A DNA stretch of 64,000 bases, taken from Mesobacterium pallidum (GTDB taxonomy: Bacteria > Pseudomonadota > Alphaproteobacteria > Rhodobacterales > Rhodobacteraceae). Position numbers and translations under genes: made by a program. The stretch lies in NCBI RefSeq assembly GCF_019966535.1, contig NZ_JAIMID010000001.1:496001-560000 (forward strand), read 5' to 3'. The notes below the pieces were generated by a model. That model was given only the letters and a program-made list of their open reading frames with translations. It ran no database searches and was not told the origin of the DNA. Of the stretch, positions 47,119 to 55,277 are shown in pieces (within the stretch, counting starts at the first letter, position 1; each line of letters opens with the position of its first letter).

Positions 47119-47973
47119 CTAGCGGCTTGTGACCGCGTCCGAGGCGAGGGCGCTGACGAAAAGGTCGCGCAGGCCAAGCCAGGTTTCTTCCGTGGCGGCG
47201 GAGAGCAGGAGGCCCGAGGTGAAGTGCGCATTGTAGTCCTGGCCGTCGAGCATGCGGGAGACGCCGCCCGCTTGCGTGCAAAGCAGAACGCCCGCCGCGT
47301 GGTCCCAGGGGTTCAGCATGGTCGAGAGGCAGAAATCCACCGCGCCCGAGGCGAGCATCCGGTATTCGTGACACGAGCAGCGCAGGGAATCCGAACGGCG
47401 GATGCGGGGGAGGAGTGGTGCCAGCGCCTCGCGCATTGGCTGAGGCATGAGCGCGTAGTGCATGTAGCCGGCGACCTCCTGCGGGGCGCCTCCGGCGGAG
47501 GTGGAGAGCGAGCGTTGGCGGCCGTCGGCGAAGACATGGGTCGTGGGGCCTGTCATATCGGCGATCATCCAGTCATCCATCACCGGATCGTAATGCAGCC
47601 CGAAGACCGGCGCGCCGAACCGGGTTGCCGAAACGATCACGCCAAAGGCCGGCAGCCCGCGGGCAAAGTTCCACGTCCCGTCGACCGGGTCGATGATGAG
47701 GGCGAGCTCGGCCCCGGCGATGCGGGTGCGCAGGGCGGGGTCGGCGGCGATGGCCTCTTCGCCCACGACCAGCGCCTGCGGGAAGGCGTCCGAAAAGACC
47801 GCGCGCAGGCGGGCTTCGGCGTGCAGGTCGGCCTCGGTCACCAGGTCGTCGGCGCGGCTCTTGACGGCGATGTCATCGGCCGAGAGGTTGCGAAAGCGGG
47901 GCAGGATTTCCTCGCGCGCGACCGCGCGGACGGCCTCGACGATCAGCGATTGCTGGGTTTGGGTGAGGGTCAT
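47119..47973 (-). CDS. inositol monophosphatase family protein
   Basis: 284 residues. All three metal-binding motifs are present: GEEA (Glu, near 71), DPVDGTWNF (near 94-102) and NPWDHAAG (near 221-228). This family includes inositol-1-phosphatase, histidinol-phosphatase (HisN) and 3',5'-bisphosphate nucleotidase; the WNFARGLP and the long SCHEY insertion favour an IMPase-like member, and HisN cannot be excluded. ATG 47971-47973 gives a family-typical start (MTLTQTQQSLIVEAVRAVAR). It lies 51 bases downstream of the ABC exporter genes on the same strand. Confidence 0.85.
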   Translation of the reverse strand: MTLTQTQQSLIVEAVRAVAREEILPRFRNLSADDIAVKSRADDLVTEADLHAEARLRAVFSDAFPQALVVGEEAIAADPALRTRIAGAELALIIDPVDGTWNFARGLPAFGVIVSATRFGAPVFGLHYDPVMDDWMIADMTGPTTHVFADGRQRSLSTSAGGAPQEVAGYMHYALMPQPMREALAPLLPRIRRSDSLRCSCHEYRMLASGAVDFCLSTMLNPWDHAAGVLLCTQAGGVSRMLDGQDYNAHFTSGLLLSAATEETWLGLRDLFVSALASDAVTSR

Positions 47974-48024
47974 GGGCGTCTCCTTCCCGGACGTACCTGC
48001 CAGCCGGTGCTGCCAGGAGCAAGC

Positions 48025-50553
48025 CTACTCGCGCGCGCGCAGCACCCGGGCGGGGCGCGCGGCGAGGGGGCGCCAGGCGAAGGCGAGGCCCGCTGCGAGG
48101 GTCGCCACCACGCCGCCGGTGACGACGGCGAGCGCGTTGGGCCAGATCACGGCAAAGCTGCCCTCCATCACGAAGGTCATGATCGCCCAGGCGCCGGCGA
48201 TCCCGGCCACCAGCGCGACCAGCCCGGCGGCGGCGCCTAGCAGCGCGGAGCGCAGGGCAAAGCTGCGCAGGATGCGCGACCGGGCGGCGCCGAGGGTCTT
48301 GAGCACGGCGGCCTCGTAGACCCGCGCAGGCTCGCCCGCGGCGGCCGCACCGATCAGCACCAGGAATCCGGTCAGCAGGGTGGCTGCCGCGCCCCATCGG
48401 GTGGCGCCGGCGATGCCCTCCATCAGCTCGGCCACCTGGTCGATGGCGTCGCGCACGCGGATCGCGGTGATGTTGGGAAATTGCCCGGCCAGGTCGCGCA
48501 GGATGGCGGCCTCGGCGGCTTCCCCGGCGTAGACCGTGGCGATGAAGGAATGCGGCGCGGCCTCAAGTGCCGAGGGGTTCATGGACATGACAAAGCCGAT
48601 CCCGGCGGTCGAGAAATCGACCTCGCGGAAGCTGGCGATTGTGCCGGTGATGTCACGGCCCAGCACGTTGACGGTGAGCGTGTCGCCGAGGGCGAGGCCC
48701 ATTTCCTCGGCCTCTTCGGCGGCGAAGGAGATGAGGGGCGGGCCGGAGTAATCCTCGGGCCACCATTCGCCTTGGGTGAGCGTCGTGCGGTCAGGGATCG
48801 CGGCGGAATAGGTCAGGCCCCGGTCGCCGCGCACGACCCAGTGGCCGCCCGCGACCTCTTGTGCGTCCTGGCCGTTGATGCGGGTGATGACGCCGCGCAG
48901 CATGGGGGCGCTGTCGACGCGGCTGACGGCGGGGTCATCGTCGAGACGCGCCATGAATCCGGGCATCTGGTCCTTCTGGATGTCGACGAAGAAATAGCTT
49001 GGCGCCACGTCAGGCAGGTCTCGGGCGATGGCGGCGCGCAGGTTGCCGTCGATCTGGCCCACGGCGGCGAGGACCGAGAGGCCAAGGCCCAGCGACAGCA
49101 CCACCGACAGCGCCCCGTCGCGCGGCCCGCCGATGGCGGCGAGCGCCCATCGCAGCGCCGGGCGGCCGCGGGCGATGCGGGACGAGCGGCGGGCGAGGGC
49201 GCGGACGCCGAGCCCGGCCAGCGTCAGCAGGCCAAGGGCAAAGAGGATGCCGCCGCCGGTCCAGAGCGTCAGCGTCAGTGCGCCGGTGAACAGCGCCGCG
49301 AGGCCGAGCAGCAGCGCGGTCAAAGCCAGCGTGGCGACAAGGTAGCGCGGGGCGGGCAGGCTGCGCGCGCCCGACAGGGCGTCGCGAAAGAGGGTGGCCG
49401 CGCGGACCTCTTCGGTGCGGGCGAGTGGCCAGAGGGTGAAGATCAGCGCGGTGAGCGTGCCGTAGACGGCGGCCTCGGCCAGCGGCGCGGGGAAGATGCG
49501 GAAGGAGACGGGGACGGGCAGTTGCGCCTCGATCAGGGGCGCCAGCGCGATGGGGGCGACGGCGCCCAGCACGAGGCCGATCACGATGCCGAAGGCGCAG
49601 AGCGCGCCGATCTGCAGGAAGTAGGTCAGGAACACCACGCGGCGGGTGGCGCCCAGCGTGCGCAGGGTGGCGATGACGCCGGTCTTGGCGCCGATATAGG
49701 CGCGCACGGCCGACGACACGCCGACCCCGCCCACGGCGAGGCCCGAGAGGCCGACGAGGATCAGGAAGGCGCCGAGGCGGTCCACGAACCGCTCGACCCC
49801 GGGCGCGCCGGCGCGGGCGTCCTGCCAGCGCAGGCCAGTGTCAGCGAAACGGTCCTTGGCCTCGGCTTCCAGCGCGGAGAGGTCAGTGCCGGGCGGCAGG
49901 GTCATGCGGTAGTGCGAGGAAAACAGCGTACCGGGCGCCAGCAGGCCCGAGGCAGAGAGGTCGGCGCGGCGCACGATGGTACGGGGGCCGAAGGCGAACC
50001 CGCTGCCCGCGTTGTCGGGCTCGCGGTCGAGGATGGCCGAGAGGGTAAAGCTTTGATCCCCCAGCCGGAATGTTCCTCCGGGCGACAGCGCCAGCCGGTC
50101 GGCCAGCACGCGGGCCATGACGGCGCCGGGGAGGGTGCCGTCGCCGGCCAGCGCCTCGGACAGCGGCATGGGCGGGTCCAGCGCGACCGTGCCGAGCAGG
50201 GGGTAGGCGCTGTCGACCGCCTTGACCTGAGTCAGCGCGCGGTCGGCGCCGGTGCCGTCGCCCACGGTGGCAAGGGAGCGGAAATCGGCGACTTCCGAAA
50301 CCTCGGTCGACACGCTTTCGAGCCAGGCGCGCTCGGCCGCGTCGGCGAAACGGTAGGTGAACTCGGCCTGGGCGTCGCCGCCCAGCAGGACCGCGCCCTG
50401 TTCGGTCAGCCCCGCCTCGATCGCCGCGCGGGTCGATCCGACGCCCGCGATGGCGGCGACGCCAAGGGCGAGGCAGGCCAGCAGGATGCGGAAGCCGCCA
50501 AGGCCGCCGCGCAATTCGCGGGCCGCGAGGCGGGCGGCAATGCGTAGGCTCAT
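48025..50553 (-). CDS. FtsX-like ABC exporter permease (YbbP type)
   Basis: 842 residues with ten membrane segments: one near the N-terminus (about 17-40) before a large periplasmic domain (about 45-250), then a set of three, another four in the middle, and a final three. Two FtsX-type modules are seen (GLAVGGVGVSSAVRAYIGAKTGVIATLRTLGATRRVV and VYEAAVLKTLGAARSRILRSFALRSALLG). YbbP/LolC-like mechanotransducing permeases act with a YbbA-type ATPase. It overlaps the ATPase gene by four bases. The substrate is unknown; association with a TesA-like esterase, as in Escherichia coli, suggests an envelope/lipid role. Confidence 0.87.
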   Translation of the reverse strand: MSLRIAARLAARELRGGLGGFRILLACLALGVAAIAGVGSTRAAIEAGLTEQGAVLLGGDAQAEFTYRFADAAERAWLESVSTEVSEVADFRSLATVGDGTGADRALTQVKAVDSAYPLLGTVALDPPMPLSEALAGDGTLPGAVMARVLADRLALSPGGTFRLGDQSFTLSAILDREPDNAGSGFAFGPRTIVRRADLSASGLLAPGTLFSSHYRMTLPPGTDLSALEAEAKDRFADTGLRWQDARAGAPGVERFVDRLGAFLILVGLSGLAVGGVGVSSAVRAYIGAKTGVIATLRTLGATRRVVFLTYFLQIGALCAFGIVIGLVLGAVAPIALAPLIEAQLPVPVSFRIFPAPLAEAAVYGTLTALIFTLWPLARTEEVRAATLFRDALSGARSLPAPRYLVATLALTALLLGLAALFTGALTLTLWTGGGILFALGLLTLAGLGVRALARRSSRIARGRPALRWALAAIGGPRDGALSVVLSLGLGLSVLAAVGQIDGNLRAAIARDLPDVAPSYFFVDIQKDQMPGFMARLDDDPAVSRVDSAPMLRGVITRINGQDAQEVAGGHWVVRGDRGLTYSAAIPDRTTLTQGEWWPEDYSGPPLISFAAEEAEEMGLALGDTLTVNVLGRDITGTIASFREVDFSTAGIGFVMSMNPSALEAAPHSFIATVYAGEAAEAAILRDLAGQFPNITAIRVRDAIDQVAELMEGIAGATRWGAAATLLTGFLVLIGAAAAGEPARVYEAAVLKTLGAARSRILRSFALRSALLGAAAGLVALVAGIAGAWAIMTFVMEGSFAVIWPNALAVVTGGVVATLAAGLAFAWRPLAARPARVLRARE

Positions 50554-51236
50554 GCGGCGGCGCTCTGGGCCGGGTCGAGCCGCCCGTCGCGGAGCGAGAT
50601 CACCCGATCGCAGCGCGACGCGAGCTCGGGCGCATGGGTCACCATCACCAGCGTGGCCCCGTACCGGTCGCGCAACCCGAAGAGCAGGTCGATGATCGCC
50701 GCGCCGTTGACCCCGTCCAGGTTGCCTGTCGGCTCATCCGCCAGCAGAAGGCGCGGCCGGGTTACGGCGGCACGGGCGAGGGCCACGCGCTGCTGCTCTC
50801 CGCCCGACATCTGGCTGGGGTAATGGCCGGCCCGGGCGCCAAGGCCGACCGCCTCCAGCTCGGCCTCGGCCCGGTCGAAGGCATCGCGCACGCCCGCCAG
50901 TTCCAGCGGCGTGGCGACGTTTTCCAGCGCGGTCATGGTCGGGATCAGGTGAAACGACTGGAAGACCACGCCCATGTTGTCCCGCCGGAACCGCGCCAGC
51001 GCGTCCTCGTCCATCGGGCCGAGGTCCTGGCCAAGCGCCATGATCGTCCCGCCGGTCGCCCGTTCCAGCCCGCCCATCAGCATCAGCAGCGACGACTTGC
51101 CCGAGCCGGACGGCCCGACCAGCCCCAGCGTCTCTCCCTGCGTCACGTCCAGTGAAATGCCGTGCAAGATCTCGACCGGCCCCGCGTTGCCCTTGAGCGA
51201 CAGCGAGACATCCTTAAGTGATAGAATGACGGTCAT
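50550..51236 (-). CDS. ABC transporter ATPase (YbbA/LolD type)
   Basis: 228 residues. Walker A GPSGSGKSS (near 43), Q-loop VVFQSFHLIP, signature MSGGEQQRVALARA, Walker B LLLADEPTGNLDG and H-loop MVTHAPEL are complete. It drives the FtsX-like permease encoded immediately downstream (4-bp overlap). ATG 51234-51236 shares the tetranucleotide CATG with a potential start of the divergent esterase gene. A plausible promoter (TTGGAT-N18-TATGTA on the minus strand, near 51270-51300) lies inside the esterase signal-peptide region. Confidence 0.93.
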   Translation of the reverse strand: MTVILSLKDVSLSLKGNAGPVEILHGISLDVTQGETLGLVGPSGSGKSSLLMLMGGLERATGGTIMALGQDLGPMDEDALARFRRDNMGVVFQSFHLIPTMTALENVATPLELAGVRDAFDRAEAELEAVGLGARAGHYPSQMSGGEQQRVALARAAVTRPRLLLADEPTGNLDGVNGAAIIDLLFGLRDRYGATLVMVTHAPELASRCDRVISLRDGRLDPAQSAAA

Positions 51237-51255
51237 GAAGAAGGAGCCACCCGAA

Positions 51256-51921
51256 ATGCCTGTCTTTGCTTCTACATATGGGACGCGGGGGGGGCGATCC
51301 AAGGTTTTGACCGCAATTGTCGCGATCTGCCTCGCGCTGCCCGTGTCGGCCGAGCCGCTGCGCATCCTGGCGCTGGGCGACAGCCTGACCGCCGGCTACG
51401 GGCTGCCGGAGCCGGAGGGCTTCGTGCCGCAGATGAACGCCTGGCTGGCCGCGCAGGGCGAGGACGCGGTGCTGGTCAATGCGGGCGTCTCGGGCGACAC
51501 CACCGCCGGCGCGCTGGCGCGGCTGGACTGGGCGCTTGACCCCGAGATCGACGCGATGATCGTGACGCTTGGCGGGAACGACCTCTTGCGTGGGCTCGAC
51601 CCGGCCGATGCGCGGGCGAACCTGGACGCCATCCTCGAAGGGGCCGGCGACTTGCCGGTTCTTCTGGTCGGGATGCAGGCCTCGGGCAATTACGGGGCGG
51701 CCTACAAGGCGGCCTTTGACGGGATGTACCCGGACCTGGCCGAGACGCATGACGCGCTGCTGGCGCCCTCGTTCTTCGAGGGGCTGGCGGCCGAGGGCGA
51801 TCCGGGCGCGGTACGGGGCTACTTGCAGGCGGACGGCATTCACCCGAACGCAGAGGGCGTCACGCGGATCGTCGCCGCGCTGGGCCCGCGCGTGCAGGCG
51901 CTGATCGACCGGGTGGAGTAG
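51256..51921 (+). CDS. SGNH-hydrolase arylesterase/thioesterase (TesA-like), exported
   Basis: 221 residues from ATG 51256. A signal peptide (VLTAIVAICLALPVSAEP) is followed by all four SGNH blocks: GDSLTAGYGL, GVSGDTTAG, TLGGNDLLRG and DGIHPNAEG. Periplasmic TesA-type enzymes cleave acyl esters and acyl thioesters. ATG 51256 has AAGGAG 10 bases upstream and so is preferred; ATG 51235 is also open but has no such site and overlaps the opposite start codon. The head-to-head arrangement with the YbbA-YbbP-like exporter repeats the Escherichia coli tesA/ybbA/ybbP locus. Confidence 0.87.
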   Translation: MPVFASTYGTRGGRSKVLTAIVAICLALPVSAEPLRILALGDSLTAGYGLPEPEGFVPQMNAWLAAQGEDAVLVNAGVSGDTTAGALARLDWALDPEIDAMIVTLGGNDLLRGLDPADARANLDAILEGAGDLPVLLVGMQASGNYGAAYKAAFDGMYPDLAETHDALLAPSFFEGLAAEGDPGAVRGYLQADGIHPNAEGVTRIVAALGPRVQALIDRVE

Positions 51922-51924
51922 GCG

Positions 51925-52539
51925 ATGCCGGGGCGGCTGTTTCTCGAGACGCCGCTGGAGGATCTGGCGCAGATCGCCGGGGTGGAGGCCGGGATCGCCG
52001 GCGACCCGCCGCGCCGCAACATCGCGCCGGGGCAGGAAGTGCTGGTGCTGACCTCTGGCGGCTGGCGGAAGATGCGCTGGGGGATCGTGCCGGTGGGCCG
52101 GGTAAATGCCCGTGGCCGCCCGGTGATGGAGACCATAGTGAACGCGCGCTCCGAGACGCTGTTCGACAAGTCGGCCTTTGCCGGGACCGGGCGCGGCGTC
52201 GTGCCGGCGGATGGCTGGTACGAATGGACGGGCACCGCACGGCGCAAGCAGCCCTGGCGGCTGGCGCGACGCGACGGGGCCCCGCTGTGGTTTGCCGCCA
52301 TCACCGACCGGTGGGAGGCGCCAGGCGGGCAGGTGCTGGACCAGGTCGCCACGGTAACCTGCGCGCCGAGCGCCGAGGTGGCCGAGATCCATCACCGCAT
52401 GGGCGTGCTGCTGGCACCGGAGGACCTGGCGCTGTGGCTGACCGGGACCGAGGACGCGGTGCGGCAGTTGATGGTGCCGACGGCGGAAGGGGCGCTCGCC
52501 ATCGAGATGGCGGACGGCGTGGACTGGTCCGGGGCTTGA
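51925..52539 (+). CDS. SRAP (YedK/HMCES)-family protein without the catalytic Cys2
   Basis: 204 residues. SRAP proteins crosslink to abasic sites in single-stranded DNA through the cysteine at residue 2, exposed after Met removal, and this enables autopeptidase and AP-site shielding. Here the N-terminus is MPGRLFLETP, so Pro replaces Cys2. Other active-site elements remain: NIAPG (Asn32), NARSET (73-78), GWYEW (Glu100) and HHRM (His156 region). A stop codon in the same frame immediately precedes the ATG, so no longer start could supply a Cys. It lies 3 bases after the esterase gene. Confidence 0.85.
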   Translation: MPGRLFLETPLEDLAQIAGVEAGIAGDPPRRNIAPGQEVLVLTSGGWRKMRWGIVPVGRVNARGRPVMETIVNARSETLFDKSAFAGTGRGVVPADGWYEWTGTARRKQPWRLARRDGAPLWFAAITDRWEAPGGQVLDQVATVTCAPSAEVAEIHHRMGVLLAPEDLALWLTGTEDAVRQLMVPTAEGALAIEMADGVDWSGA

Positions 52540-52570
52540 GGGTTCGGATTGCCCAGGGCAATCCGACCGG

Positions 52571-52645
52571 GGCGCGGCGGCAGAGCCGCCGCGCATGGGG
52601 GCGCTGCCCCCATACCCCCGAGGTATTTTTAAACGATGAAGGAAT
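52571..52645 (+). repeat. hairpin plus interspersed repeat A+ unit
   Basis: GCGCGGCGG-CAGAG-CCGCCGCGC (52571-52593) is a perfect hairpin after the SRAP stop. It is followed by GGGGGCGCTGCCCCC and an A unit (core GAGGTATTTTTAAACGATGA, about 52618-52645). Any of these may form the transcript end of the esterase-SRAP genes. Confidence 0.6.
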
Positions 52646-52700
52646 GGGGGTCGCGCCAATTTGGACGTGCGGGCACAGATGCGGCCGGGCACGAAGCGCG

Positions 52701-53360
52701 TCAGATGTGGAACAGGCTGCCGACCACGAAGGCGATGATCGCGGCGATGCCGCCGATCAGCAGGGTCTCGGCGCCCGAAGCCCACCACCTGCGCAGCGAC
52801 CAGTGGGAGCGGATGGCGCCGATCAGGAAGAAGCCGGCGAAGGTCAGGCTGCCGGAGAGGATGAAGGGCGAGGGCAGGGACAGCAGGAATGGCAGCAGCG
52901 GCAAGAGCCCCGCCGCCAGGAAGGCCGCGAAGGTGGTCAGCGCCGCGCGCATGGGGTGAAGGCCGCTGGCCGCATGCCCTTCGCTGTCGAGCAGCAGTTG
53001 CGCCCAGACCTCGGGGTCCTGGCTGAGCGCCTGGGTCGCCTGGTCGAGGAGCGGGCCGGCGAGGCCCTTTTCGGCAAGATGCGCGCGCAGGGCGGCGCGT
53101 CGGCCCTCGGGGTCGGAGGTGATCGCGGCCCGGGTCAGGGCGTGGTGACGCGCGGAATTCTCGGCCTCGGCCCGGATGCCCGCGTAGTTTCCGGCTGCCA
53201 TCGAAAACCCGTCGGCCAGCACGTTGGCGATGCCGAGCGCGACGATCACCAGCGGCGAGAGCCCGGCGCCGGCGGTTCCGGCGACGATGGCAAAGGTCGT
53301 GACCGACCCGTCGATCGCGCCGTAGACCGCGTCGCGCAGGTAGGATTGTTGCTGGCTCAT
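52701..53360 (-). CDS. VIT1/CCC1-family membrane protein
   Basis: 219 residues. Five membrane segments are arranged in the VIT1/CCC1 pattern, with the helix-1 motif AIDGSVTTFAIVAGTAGAGL and the helix-2 motif NVLADGFSMAAGNYAG. A cytosolic linker with EAENSARHHAL and EGRRAALRAHLAEKGL precedes three C-terminal helices. Plant and yeast members import Fe2+/Mn2+ into vacuoles; bacterial homologues are presumed Fe/Mn exporters. The linker is shorter than in ferritin-fused forms. Divergent from the GFA gene. Confidence 0.87.
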   Translation of the reverse strand: MSQQQSYLRDAVYGAIDGSVTTFAIVAGTAGAGLSPLVIVALGIANVLADGFSMAAGNYAGIRAEAENSARHHALTRAAITSDPEGRRAALRAHLAEKGLAGPLLDQATQALSQDPEVWAQLLLDSEGHAASGLHPMRAALTTFAAFLAAGLLPLLPFLLSLPSPFILSGSLTFAGFFLIGAIRSHWSLRRWWASGAETLLIGGIAAIIAFVVGSLFHI

Positions 53361-53437
53361 GCTCGGGCTCCGGTCAGGCTGGCGATTGGCGGCGCGTCGT
53401 GCCAGAGATTGGGGGAAAGAGAGCCGGGAGACCAGAG

Positions 53438-53836
53438 ATGACGACGAACGGGCAGTGCCTCTGCGGCGCGGTGCGACTTGAAATCACCGGCCCGCTGGGC
53501 TGGACCGTGCATTGCCACTGCCAGAGCTGCCGGCGGCAGACCGCCTCGCCCATGACCACCTTCGTCGGGTTGCGGGACCGGCAGCTGCGGTGGGCCGGGG
53601 TGGCGCCGATGGAATACGAAAGCTCGCCCGGCGTGCGGCGGATGTTCTGCGGCACCTGTGGCAGCCCCGTCGCCTTCCAGGCGGATCGCTATCCGGGCGA
53701 GGTGCATATCTACGCCTGCCTGCTGGACGAGGCCGCGTCGCTCAGGCCCACCGAACATGTCCATTGGGAGGAACGGCTGCCCTGGATGCACCCCGGCGAC
53801 GACCTGACCAAGACCGAGGGCTTCGGCGCGCCCTGA
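53438..53836 (+). CDS. GFA-family protein (glutathione-dependent formaldehyde-activating fold)
   Basis: 132 residues. Zinc-binding cysteines CLCGAV (near 8), HCHCQSCRR (near 28-36) and CGTCGSP (near 81) define the fold. The eponymous Gfa enzyme speeds S-hydroxymethyl-glutathione formation, but most members of this large family have no known activity. ATG 53438 was chosen because the first zinc motif follows directly. Its stop lies two bases before the opposing DUF697 stop. Confidence 0.88.
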   Translation: MTTNGQCLCGAVRLEITGPLGWTVHCHCQSCRRQTASPMTTFVGLRDRQLRWAGVAPMEYESSPGVRRMFCGTCGSPVAFQADRYPGEVHIYACLLDEAASLRPTEHVHWEERLPWMHPGDDLTKTEGFGAP

Positions 53837-53838
53837 GG

Positions 53839-54846
53839 CTAGTCCTTTTGCCCGAAGAGGCCGGTCAGCGCCCGGCTGACGATCCCCGAGACCGACGGCC
53901 GGCGGCCGCCGCGGAACGGCAGGGGGCGGCAGACCTCCATCGCGGCGACGCCGACGCGGGCAGTGAGGGCGCCGTTGACGACCCCTTCGCCAAAGCGGCG
54001 CGAGAGTTTCGACAACACGCCGCCGCCGGCGAAGCTGCCCAGCATGTCGTCGCCCACGGCCACGGCGCCGGTCGCGACGAGGTGCGTCATGACCGCGCGC
54101 AGCAGGCGCCATGAGCCGAAGAAGCCCGAGCGGCCGCCGTAGATCTCGGCCACCCGCCGGATCATGCGGATGTTCGACGTCAACGCCGCCACCACGTCGG
54201 CCAGGGCCAGCGGGACCATGGCGGTGACCAGCGCGACTTGGCGCGCGGCGGCCTCGACCTCGCGCAGGGCCATCTTGTCGAGAGGGGCGAGCAGGTCGGT
54301 TTCGGCCAGGGTCAGCAGGCCGTCGACATCTATGATCTCGGATTCGCGGGCCGCCAGGGTCTCGCGCCCCAGCCGCGTCTCGTCGCGCCCCGCGTAGAAG
54401 CCGCGCAGCCGGGCGCTGAGGGCGCGGGCGGCCCCAAGGTCGGACGAGGTCAGCGCGGCATCGGCGGCAAGGTGCAGGCTGTCGATGCGCTTGAGGCGGC
54501 CGAACGCAGCCAGCTCGCGGATGATGATGACAAGGCTGACCAGCAGCAGCGCGCCGATCAGCGCCGCGGCGCCGTAGCCGAGGTAGGAGTTGCGCGTGAT
54601 CAGCCCGGTCACGAAATCCCAGGCGGCGACCGAGACGACCGCACCCAGCACCGACACCAGCAGCCCCCAGAACAGCCGCGCCAGCCGCGACGGGCGCCCG
54701 GCGGCCAGTTGCGCGACGGTCTGCATGGCGCGGGCCTGCGGCAGGTCTGGCTCGGCCACGGGGGGGGCGTCAGCGGGCGAAGGCGCGGCGGCCTCGGGTT
54801 CGAGGTCGATCAGCACCGGGCCACGGGGCTTGCGGTCGTCGCTCAT
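53839..54846 (-). CDS. TIGR01620/DUF697 membrane protein (YcjF-like)
   Basis: 335 residues. A basic, acidic-rich N-terminus with RPSRLARLFWGLLVSV leads into two membrane helices (about 60-80 and 95-115). The C-terminal domain (about 225-310) contains DVVAALTSNIRMIRRVAEIYGGR and ATGAVAVGDDMLGSF. This is the YcjF/TIGR01620 family, which is normally linked to the GTPase-like YcjX. Here the two genes are joined with a GNAT gene in between, all overlapping by four bases. The family role is unclear, possibly in envelope stress. Confidence 0.86.
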   Translation of the reverse strand: MSDDRKPRGPVLIDLEPEAAAPSPADAPPVAEPDLPQARAMQTVAQLAAGRPSRLARLFWGLLVSVLGAVVSVAAWDFVTGLITRNSYLGYGAAALIGALLLVSLVIIIRELAAFGRLKRIDSLHLAADAALTSSDLGAARALSARLRGFYAGRDETRLGRETLAARESEIIDVDGLLTLAETDLLAPLDKMALREVEAAARQVALVTAMVPLALADVVAALTSNIRMIRRVAEIYGGRSGFFGSWRLLRAVMTHLVATGAVAVGDDMLGSFAGGGVLSKLSRRFGEGVVNGALTARVGVAAMEVCRPLPFRGGRRPSVSGIVSRALTGLFGQKD

Positions 54847-55277
54847 GGCACGTCCTTTCGTTGCCAGACCAGCCGCACGTCGGGCAGCCCTTCGTCCGTA
54901 TGGGCGCCGTCGCTGGTCGCGACCTCGGCAAAGCCTTCGCGGCGGTAGAAGCGGCGGGCGCGGGCATTGGCCTGGAAGGTCCAGAGCTCGAGTCGGCCCT
55001 GCCCGGATTTCGCATGGGCGATCAGGGCTTTGCCGATGCCCTTGCCGGGGGTGGCGGTGTAGAGGCAGGCGACCTCTTCGCCATCCTGGGCAAGAAATCC
55101 CAGCACCGCGCCTTTTTCCGCCACCGTCACCCAGCCTCGGTCGATCATGCGTCCGGCAAAGGCGATGTCCTCGGCCCCGCTGTGCAGGCGCGGCAGCCAG
55201 GGCGTCGCTTCCGCGAAATCCGTCAGGATCGCGCCGACGGGGCCAGCATCAAGCGGGGTCGCCGCGCGCAGGATCAC
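54843..55277 (-). CDS. GNAT-family N-acetyltransferase
   Basis: 144 residues, beginning ILRAATPLDAGPVGAIL, with acetyl-CoA-binding segment YTATPGKGIGKALIAHAK (a modified RxxGxG/A motif) and a late strand NARARRFYRREGFAEV. The start is GTG 55275-55277, overlapping the YcjX stop (GTGA). It is embedded between YcjX and YcjF-type genes with 4-bp overlaps on both sides, so it is co-translated with both. The substrate is unknown; it could modify a protein of the same operon. Confidence 0.82.
   Translation of the reverse strand: MILRAATPLDAGPVGAILTDFAEATPWLPRLHSGAEDIAFAGRMIDRGWVTVAEKGAVLGFLAQDGEEVACLYTATPGKGIGKALIAHAKSGQGRLELWTFQANARARRFYRREGFAEVATSDGAHTDEGLPDVRLVWQRKDVP

Noticed and set aside
46896..47132. 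Small plus-strand frame between gcvP and the IMPase gene
   Set aside because: It crosses an inverted repeat and a repeat unit, and has no ribosome site or family similarity.
48481..50547. Plus-strand frame of 688 residues across the ABC permease
   Set aside because: Antisense of a membrane permease with Asp/Gly/Arg-rich composition. No membrane or domain pattern.
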